64,000 nucleotides of DNA, from positions 1-64,000 of the forward strand of contig CAYYGH010000004.1 of NCBI GenBank assembly GCA_964471405.1. Reading direction: 5' to 3'. The notes beneath the pieces are model-generated. The model searched no databases, was not told the origin of the DNA, and was given only the letters and a program-made list of their open reading frames with translations. Position 1 is the stretch's first letter; each line of letters starts with the position of its first letter. Below, piece after piece: positions 58,835 to 64,000 of the stretch. The DNA comes from J084 sp964471405. GTDB lineage: Bacteria > Pseudomonadota > Alphaproteobacteria > Sphingomonadales > Rhodothalassiaceae. A program made the translations under genes and the position numbers.

Positions 58835-59194
58835 ATGAGCGGGCTGCCTGCGGCACGATCCTCTGTAAGGCGCTGGAGCGGTGGCATGAATTCTTTGGCA
58901 AGAAAGCATGATGCCCGCGCCGAGCGCGTGAGCATCACGGACAACGAACTGGTCGTGGATCTGGCAGACGGGCGGCGTCTCGCCGTGCCGCTCGTCTGGT
59001 TTCCGCGGCTGCTTCATGCCACGCCGGAACAGCGGGAGCGCTATGAGCTTCTGGGCGATGGCGAAGGCATTCACTGGCCGGAGGTCGATGAAGACGTGAG
59101 CGTTGCGGCTCTGCTGGAGGGACTTCCTTCGCTGGAAGCGGAAGGCATCCCTTCTGCAGGTATTTCTTCGGTATCGACGGCTGAAAGAGGATAG
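58835..59194 (+). CDS. DUF2442 domain protein inside the nuo operon
   Basis: Product of 119 residues with a DUF2442 domain: ITDNELVVDLADGRRLAVPL, WFPRLLHATPEQRERYELLG, GIHWPEVDEDVSVAALLEG. Function unknown; family members often lie beside DUF4160 genes and look like toxin-antitoxin-type modules, but no DUF4160 gene is seen here. ATG 58835 has taggagacggtg right before it; ATG 58886 (MNSLARKHDARAERV) gives a 102-residue form nearer the family length. It sits between nuoF and nuoG, on the same strand, where no complex I subunit belongs. Confidence 0.85.
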   Translation: MSGLPAARSSVRRWSGGMNSLARKHDARAERVSITDNELVVDLADGRRLAVPLVWFPRLLHATPEQRERYELLGDGEGIHWPEVDEDVSVAALLEGLPSLEAEGIPSAGISSVSTAERG

Positions 59195-59400
59195 GTGACC
59201 GGTATGCGTGTGGTGTGGGCGAAAGTGAGAGCTCCCGAATTTTCCGCTCCGCGCGTGTGCCTCCGGCTCCGGGTGTGTGGGCGGATGGGATCATCGCGCT
59301 CGATCGATAGGCACTGCGGCCCGATCGGGGCGGCCCGCTGTTTCAGGCGGCGTGGCCCGGGGGCTGGTGACGGCGAACAAGCGAGGTGAGAGAGAAGCCG

Positions 59401-61458
59401 ATGCCGAAGCTGACGGTCAATGGCAGGGAAGTGGAGGTGCCCGCGGGCGCCACGGTGCTGCAGGCCTGCGAGGCGGCGGGCGAGGAGATCCCCCGCTTCT
59501 GCTATCACGAGCGCCTGTCGATCGCGGGCAACTGCCGCATGTGCCTCGTCGAGATGGAAAAGAGCCCCAAGCCCATCGCCTCCTGCGCGATGCCGGCGGC
59601 CGACGGCATGGTGATCCGCACCAACACGCCGGCGGTGAAAAAAGCGCGCGAGGGGGTGCTGGAGTTCCTGCTCATCAATCACCCGTTGGACTGTCCGATC
59701 TGCGACCAGGGCGGCGAGTGCGACCTGCAGGACGAGACCATGGGCTACGGCCGCGGTGTTTCGCGCTATGCCGAGAACAAGCGGGCGGTCACCGAGAAAT
59801 ACATCGGCCCCCTCATCAAGACGGTGATGACCCGCTGCATCCACTGCACGCGCTGCATCCGCTTTCTCGAAGATGTCGCGGGCGTGCCGGAGCTGGGAGC
59901 CATCTACCGCGGCGAGAACATGCAGATCACGAGCTATCTTGAGACCGCGCTCACCTCCGAGCTGCAGGGCAATGTCATCGATCTGTGCCCGGTCGGGGCG
60001 CTGACATCGGCGCCTTACGCCTTCCACGGCCGGCCCTGGGAGCTGAAGAAGGTCGAGACCGTGGATGTCATGGACGCGATGGGCTGCAACATCCGCGTGG
60101 ATGCGCGCGGGATGGAGGTCATGCGCGTGCTGCCGCGGCTCAATGAGGAGATCAACGAGGAGTGGATCTCCGACAAGACGCGGTTTGCCTATGACGGCCT
60201 CAAATATCGCCGGCTTGACCGGCCATGGGTGCGCACAGGAGGCCGTCTGCAGGAGGCGACCTGGGTTGACGCCTTTCGTGCCGTCGAGCAGGCCCTGGCC
60301 GCCGTCAAGCCGGCGGAGATCGCGGCCGTCGTCGGCGATCTCAACGAGATTGAGGGCATGTATGCCTTCCGCGAGTGGTTGAAATCTCTCGGGGTAACCC
60401 GCATCGAGGGCCGGCAGGATGGCACGGCGCTCGAGCCGGGTGTGCGGGCGGGCTATCTCTTCAACAGCGGGCTCGCCGGCATCGAGGAGGCCGATGCGGT
60501 GCTCCTGATCGGCAGCAATCCGCGCAAGGAGGCCGCCGTCTTCAACACCCGTCTGCTGCGCATGGCACGTCGTGGTGTTCCCATCGCGCGCATCGGCGTG
60601 CCCGAGGACCTGACCTATCCGGTCACCGAGCTCGGGGCGGATCCGCGCGTGCTGGAGGCGCTGATCGCCGGCGACCATCCCTTGGCCGAGGTTCTCAGGA
60701 AGGCAGAGCGTCCGGCACTGATTCTGGGGCAGGGAGCCCTCACCCGCAAGGATGGTCGGGCCCTCTGGTGGGCGGCCCGCAAGCTTGCGGAAGAGGTCGG
60801 CATGATCCAGCCCGACCTCGGCTGGAACGGCTTCAATGTTCTGCATACGGCCGCCGCGCGGGTCGGTGCGCTCGATCTGGGCCTGGCCACCAAGGAGGGA
60901 ATCGCCGGGATAATGAAGGATGCGGCAGAAGGACGGGTCAAGCTCGTCTTTCTGCTGGGTGCGGACGAGTTCGATCCGGCACCGCTCAAGGATGCGACCG
61001 TTGTCTACATCGGCACCCATGGCGATCGGGGGGTGACGGTGGCGGACATCATCCTGCCGGCGGCGGCCTATACCGAAAAGCATGGCGTCTACATCAATAC
61101 GGAAGGCCGGGTGCAGTGGGCGGAGCCTGCCGTTCCCCCGCCGGGCGAGGCGCGGGAGGACTGGAAGATCTTCCGGGCTCTGTCCGAGGTGACGGGGCAG
61201 CCTCTCGACTTTGACAATCGGGCCGAGCTGCTGCGCCATGTGGGAGCCGAGCTGCCCCATATCGCCCGCCTTGACGAGCGGCCTGCTGCCGACTGGAAGG
61301 CTTTCGGGCGGAAGGGACGCATTCTTGCCGCACCGCTGGTAAGCGCCGTGACACGCTTTCATCTCACCAACCCGATTGCCCGCGCCTCGCGCACGATGGC
61401 GGAATGCGATCGGGTGATTGACGGACAACAGGAACGGGCGACAGGGACCGATGGTTGA
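59401..61458 (+). CDS. nuoG: NADH-quinone oxidoreductase subunit G
   Basis: 75-kDa iron-sulfur subunit. ATG 59401 gives 685 residues; GTG 59386 in frame would add five. The 2Fe-2S ferredoxin domain has C34, C45, C48 and C62 (ERLSIAGNCRMCLVEMEKS); then the His-Cys cluster in INHPLDCPICDQGGECDLQD and the 4Fe-4S pair starting MTRCIHCTRCIRFLED. A molybdopterin-type domain without cofactor motifs makes up the C-terminal half. 206 bases separate it from the DUF2442 gene. It overlaps nuoH by 8 bases. Confidence 0.97.
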   Translation: MPKLTVNGREVEVPAGATVLQACEAAGEEIPRFCYHERLSIAGNCRMCLVEMEKSPKPIASCAMPAADGMVIRTNTPAVKKAREGVLEFLLINHPLDCPICDQGGECDLQDETMGYGRGVSRYAENKRAVTEKYIGPLIKTVMTRCIHCTRCIRFLEDVAGVPELGAIYRGENMQITSYLETALTSELQGNVIDLCPVGALTSAPYAFHGRPWELKKVETVDVMDAMGCNIRVDARGMEVMRVLPRLNEEINEEWISDKTRFAYDGLKYRRLDRPWVRTGGRLQEATWVDAFRAVEQALAAVKPAEIAAVVGDLNEIEGMYAFREWLKSLGVTRIEGRQDGTALEPGVRAGYLFNSGLAGIEEADAVLLIGSNPRKEAAVFNTRLLRMARRGVPIARIGVPEDLTYPVTELGADPRVLEALIAGDHPLAEVLRKAERPALILGQGALTRKDGRALWWAARKLAEEVGMIQPDLGWNGFNVLHTAAARVGALDLGLATKEGIAGIMKDAAEGRVKLVFLLGADEFDPAPLKDATVVYIGTHGDRGVTVADIILPAAAYTEKHGVYINTEGRVQWAEPAVPPPGEAREDWKIFRALSEVTGQPLDFDNRAELLRHVGAELPHIARLDERPAADWKAFGRKGRILAAPLVSAVTRFHLTNPIARASRTMAECDRVIDGQQERATGTDG

Positions 61459-62467
61459 AACACTCGCACAGCTGTTCGGCGGTGGCGCGCTGGCTGAAGC
61501 CGCGGCCATTCTCGTCTGGGTGGTGGCGATCACGCTGGCGCTGCTGCTGGTGGTAGCCTTCGGTGTCTATGCCGAGCGCAAGATCTGGGCGGCGATGCAG
61601 CTGAGAAAAGGCCCCAATGTCGTTGGCCCCTTCGGCCTGCTGCAATCCTTCGCCGACGGTCTGAAACTCTTCTTCAAGGAGACGATCATTCCCGCCGGCG
61701 CCAACAAGGTGATCTTCCTGATCGCACCGATGATCACCTTCACGCTGGCGCTGGCCGCCTGGGCGGTGATCCCGTGGGGAGACGGGTGGGTGCTGGCCGA
61801 CCTCAATGTCGGCATTCTCTATGTGCTCGCGATTTCCTCGCTTGGCGTCTACGGCATCATCATGTCCGGCTGGGCGTCGAATTCGCGCTATGCCTTCCTT
61901 GGCGGGCTGCGTTCGGCCGCGCAGATGGTCTCCTATGAGGTGTCCATCGGCTTCGTGCTGGTGGCCATGCTGGTCGTGATCGGCTCGCTCAATCTTTCCG
62001 AGATCGTGCGCTATCAGGCTGGCGGCATTCTCCACTGGAACATCTGGCCGTTCTTTCCGCTGTTCGTGATCTTTCTGGTATCCGCCCTGGCCGAGACGAA
62101 CCGTCCTCCCTTCGACCTGCCGGAGGCGGAAGCTGAGCTGGTCGCGGGCTACCAGGTGGAATACTCCTCGCTGGCGTTTGCGCTGTTCTGGCTTGGCGAA
62201 TACGCCAACATCTTTCTCATGTGCGCGATGATGAGCGTGCTGTTCTTCGGGGGCTGGTATGCACCGGTCGCCTTTCTGGATTTCATTCCCCCGCCGCTGT
62301 GGCTGTTCATCAAGATCTGTGCGCTGTTCTTCGTCTTTGCCTGGGTAAAGGCGACGGTGCCGCGCTATCGCTATGATCAGCTGATGCGGCTGGGCTGGAA
62401 GGTATTTTTGCCCTTGTCCCTGTTCTTCATCGTATTCTATGCGGGAGCCGCCAAGCTGCTCGGGTGA
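61451..62467 (+). CDS. nuoH: NADH-quinone oxidoreductase subunit H
   Basis: Membrane subunit at the quinone entry. ATG 61451 gives 338 residues with eight helices, AERKIWAAMQLRKGPNVVGP, the ALAETNRPPFDLPEAEAELV loop and AGYQVEYSSLAFALF. The open frame extends to 61418 inside nuoG without family sequence; cagggaccg precedes the ATG. Confidence 0.97.
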   Translation: MVETLAQLFGGGALAEAAAILVWVVAITLALLLVVAFGVYAERKIWAAMQLRKGPNVVGPFGLLQSFADGLKLFFKETIIPAGANKVIFLIAPMITFTLALAAWAVIPWGDGWVLADLNVGILYVLAISSLGVYGIIMSGWASNSRYAFLGGLRSAAQMVSYEVSIGFVLVAMLVVIGSLNLSEIVRYQAGGILHWNIWPFFPLFVIFLVSALAETNRPPFDLPEAEAELVAGYQVEYSSLAFALFWLGEYANIFLMCAMMSVLFFGGWYAPVAFLDFIPPPLWLFIKICALFFVFAWVKATVPRYRYDQLMRLGWKVFLPLSLFFIVFYAGAAKLLG

Positions 62468-62517
62468 TCGGGCGAGGCGATGCAGGCGGGCAAGGCTTGT
62501 GGAAAGGTGATCGGGTG

Positions 62518-63009
62518 ATGGTGCAGGCTGTCAGACATTTCATGCGCACCTTCCTCCTCCTCGAATTCGTGGAGGCGATGGCGCTCACCTTCCGCTACAT
62601 GTTCCGCCCCAAGGCGACACTGAACTATCCTTACGAAAAGGGGCGTCTGTCCCCCCGATTTCGGGGCGAGCACGCCTTGCGCCGCTATCCCAATGGCGAG
62701 GAGCGGTGCATCGCCTGCAAGCTGTGCGAGGCGATCTGCCCGGCGCTTGCGATCACTATCGAGGCGGAACCCCGGCCGGACGGGTCGCGGCGCACGACCC
62801 GCTACGACATCGACATGGTCAAATGCATCTACTGCGGCCTGTGCCAGGAGGCCTGTCCGGTGGATGCCATCGTCGAAGGGCCGAACTTCGAGTTTGCCGC
62901 CGAGACCCGCGAGGAGCTGATGTACGACAAGGAAAAGCTGCTGGACAACGGCGAGCGCTGGGAACGCGAGATCGCGGCCAACATCGCGGCCGATGCACCC
63001 TATCGCTGA
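62518..63009 (+). CDS. nuoI: NADH-quinone oxidoreductase subunit I (two 4Fe-4S)
   Basis: TYKY subunit with clusters N6a and N6b. ATG 62518 after ggaaaggtgatcgggtg gives 163 residues, the alphaproteobacterial length. Both ferredoxin motifs are intact: CIACKLCEAICPALAI and CIYCGLCQEACPVDAI. Between it and nuoJ lie 206 bases that hold a small coupled ORF. Confidence 0.97.
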   Translation: MVQAVRHFMRTFLLLEFVEAMALTFRYMFRPKATLNYPYEKGRLSPRFRGEHALRRYPNGEERCIACKLCEAICPALAITIEAEPRPDGSRRTTRYDIDMVKCIYCGLCQEACPVDAIVEGPNFEFAAETREELMYDKEKLLDNGERWEREIAANIAADAPYR

Positions 63010-63078
63010 GTACATGACGGTTCCCTGTCCGGCTGGGCGGGCGGGAAAGGTGCGAAACGAACCGGAAAGGGAGGAAAC

Positions 63079-63219
63079 GTGAAGCCGGGAGCGCATGAGA
63101 GGATGGCCGGGGAAGCCTCGTCCCATCGGGGCGAGGGCGGATCATGGCGGCCTTTCATCCGCTCCGCACGCCGGGTGATCGTTCCCCCTTCCATTGCAAG
63201 TGAGGGCATGGACGCATGA
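63079..63219 (+). CDS. Possible small ORF coupled to nuoJ (46 residues)
   Basis: GTG 63079 is preceded by AGGGAGGAAAC, the best ribosome site in this part of the operon, and the frame is open for 46 codons to TGA 63217-63219, which overlaps the nuoJ ATG as ATGA. The product begins MKPGAHERMAGEASSHRGEG, has a basic middle (RPFIRSARRVIVPPS) and no membrane segment or motif I recognise. It could be a small accessory protein, or simply a device that delivers ribosomes to nuoJ. Confidence 0.45.
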   Translation: MKPGAHERMAGEASSHRGEGGSWRPFIRSARRVIVPPSIASEGMDA

Positions 63220-63869
63220 GCTGGACCGCCTTTGCGTTCTATCTGTTCGGCTTCTTTACGGTGCTGGCCGCAAGCCTTGTGGTGCTGGCCCGCAATCCCG
63301 TGCATTCGGTGCTTTTCCTGATCTTCGCCTTCTTCAATGCCGCCGCCCTGTTCCTGCTGGCTGGAGCGGAATTTTTGGCTCTGCTGCTGGTTGTCGTCTA
63401 TGTCGGCGCCGTGGCGGTGCTGTTCCTTTTCGTGGTCATGATGCTGGACATCGATTTCGTGCGTCTGCGTGAGGGATTTGCCCGCTATCTGCCCATCGGG
63501 CTGCTGGTGGGGCTTGCCTTTCTGGCAGAGCTGGTGACGGTGGCGACATCGGCGTCCGTGCTGCCGGGTGCGCCTGACAGCCTGATGTTGCCGCTTGCGC
63601 GTTTTGCGGGGCTCGACAACACGACGGCGCTCGGCACCGTGCTGTATACGGACTACGTCTACCCCTTCCAGATGGCGGGCGTGATTCTGCTGGTCGCGAT
63701 GATCGGCGCGATCGTGCTGACACTGCGTCACCGGCCGGATGCGCGCCGGCAGAAGATTTCCGAACAGGTGCGGCGTGATCCGCGCAAGGCCGTAAAACTC
63801 GTGGACCTGAAGCCGGGGGCGGGACTGCAGGAGGTGGATGCCCCGGCGGTGGAAAAGGAACGGGCATGA
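63216..63869 (+). CDS. nuoJ: NADH-quinone oxidoreductase subunit J
   Basis: Membrane subunit of the proton-pumping arm. The 217-residue protein has five hydrophobic segments, NPVHSVLFLIFAFFNAAALF and the conserved third helix LLVVVYVGAVAVLFLFVVMML, then a polar C-terminal tail after residue 175, longer than in E. coli. ATG 63216 has only gtgagggcatggacgc in front; translation may rely on coupling with the preceding small ORF. Confidence 0.96.
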   Translation: MSWTAFAFYLFGFFTVLAASLVVLARNPVHSVLFLIFAFFNAAALFLLAGAEFLALLLVVVYVGAVAVLFLFVVMMLDIDFVRLREGFARYLPIGLLVGLAFLAELVTVATSASVLPGAPDSLMLPLARFAGLDNTTALGTVLYTDYVYPFQMAGVILLVAMIGAIVLTLRHRPDARRQKISEQVRRDPRKAVKLVDLKPGAGLQEVDAPAVEKERA

Positions 63870-63915
63870 CAGGGCGGTCCCCTGCAGCCGGCGGCACGGG
63901 AGGATGAAGGAAGCG

Positions 63916-64000
63916 ATGTTCGAGATCGGCGTCACCCATTATCTGGTGCTGTCCGCGATCGTCTTTTCGATCGGCGTGTTCGGAGTGTTTCTCAACCGCA
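63916..64000 (+). CDS. nuoK: NADH-quinone oxidoreductase subunit K (partial, cut by window end)
   Basis: The first 28 codons read MFEIGVTHYLVLSAIVFSIG and continue VFGVFLNR, the N-terminus and first helix of the small membrane subunit NuoK. ATG 63916 follows gaaggaagcg; ATG 63904, four codons upstream, is in frame. The remaining codons lie beyond the window. Confidence 0.93.
   Translation, partial: MFEIGVTHYLVLSAIVFSIGVFGVFLNR

Overview
The window is 64 kb of GC-rich, densely packed chromosome from an alphaproteobacterium. I infer this from the S10-spc-alpha ribosomal order with adk between secY and rpsM, a 338-residue RpoA, an FtsZ ending in LEIPAFLRRQAN, an FtsA ending in GIGRWLKENF, Coq7, a TTAA-N7-TTAA CtrA-type box and a 14-gene-type nuo cluster that starts A-B-C-D-E-F-G-H-I-J-K with separate nuoC and nuoD. 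I cannot name the genus. I see no mobile element, prophage, CRISPR array or rRNA; almost everything is core genome, so the unusual points are in gene content of conserved clusters, regulatory sites and small ORFs.

Layout. 1-14641: end of tuf, then rpsJ to rplO, secY, adk, rpsM, rpsK, rpoA and rplQ, all on +, ending at a strong hairpin. 14740-20799: a periplasmic HtrA/Deg protease, RarA, a tRNA-Leu(CAA) on the opposite strand with its own promoter, a YqaA-type membrane protein that probably starts at CTG, DsbB, Coq7 and GalE. 20972-22987 (-): a three-PAS sensor histidine kinase. 23335-24345: DoxX and the RNase P RNA. 24499-40979: the division and cell wall (dcw) cluster mraZ-rsmH-ftsL-ftsI-murE-mraY-murD-ftsW-murG-murC-murB-ftsQ-ftsA-ftsZ, headed by four CCCAT boxes one helical turn apart, the expected MraZ operator. 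It lacks murF and ddl, the two genes that make and attach D-Ala-D-Ala.

40946-53036: a hairpin-rich spacer, a large M16 peptidase (-), a 614-residue acyl-CoA dehydrogenase, a 2OG-Fe(II) oxygenase, motA (-) behind a perfect CtrA-type box, argC, a gamma-carbonic anhydrase, a degenerate squalene/phytoene synthase homologue of the NDUFAF6 kind, an isobutyryl-CoA-dehydrogenase-like enzyme and an enoyl-CoA hydratase. 53375-64000: an XRE regulator, then the complex I operon nuoA to nuoK (cut by the window edge), interrupted by a DUF2442 gene between nuoF and nuoG and by a likely 46-codon ORF translationally coupled to nuoJ.

How the parts fit. The first cluster makes ribosomes, RNA polymerase alpha and the Sec channel; the dcw cluster makes lipid II and the divisome; the last cluster makes NADH:ubiquinone oxidoreductase, with Coq7 supplying ubiquinone and the gamma-carbonic anhydrase and NDUFAF6-like genes nearby recalling accessory and assembly factors of mitochondrial complex I. 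Most start choices rest on ribosome binding sites and on 4-base overlaps (ATGA/GTGA) between neighbouring genes. All family assignments were made by reading the translated sequence, without database searches.
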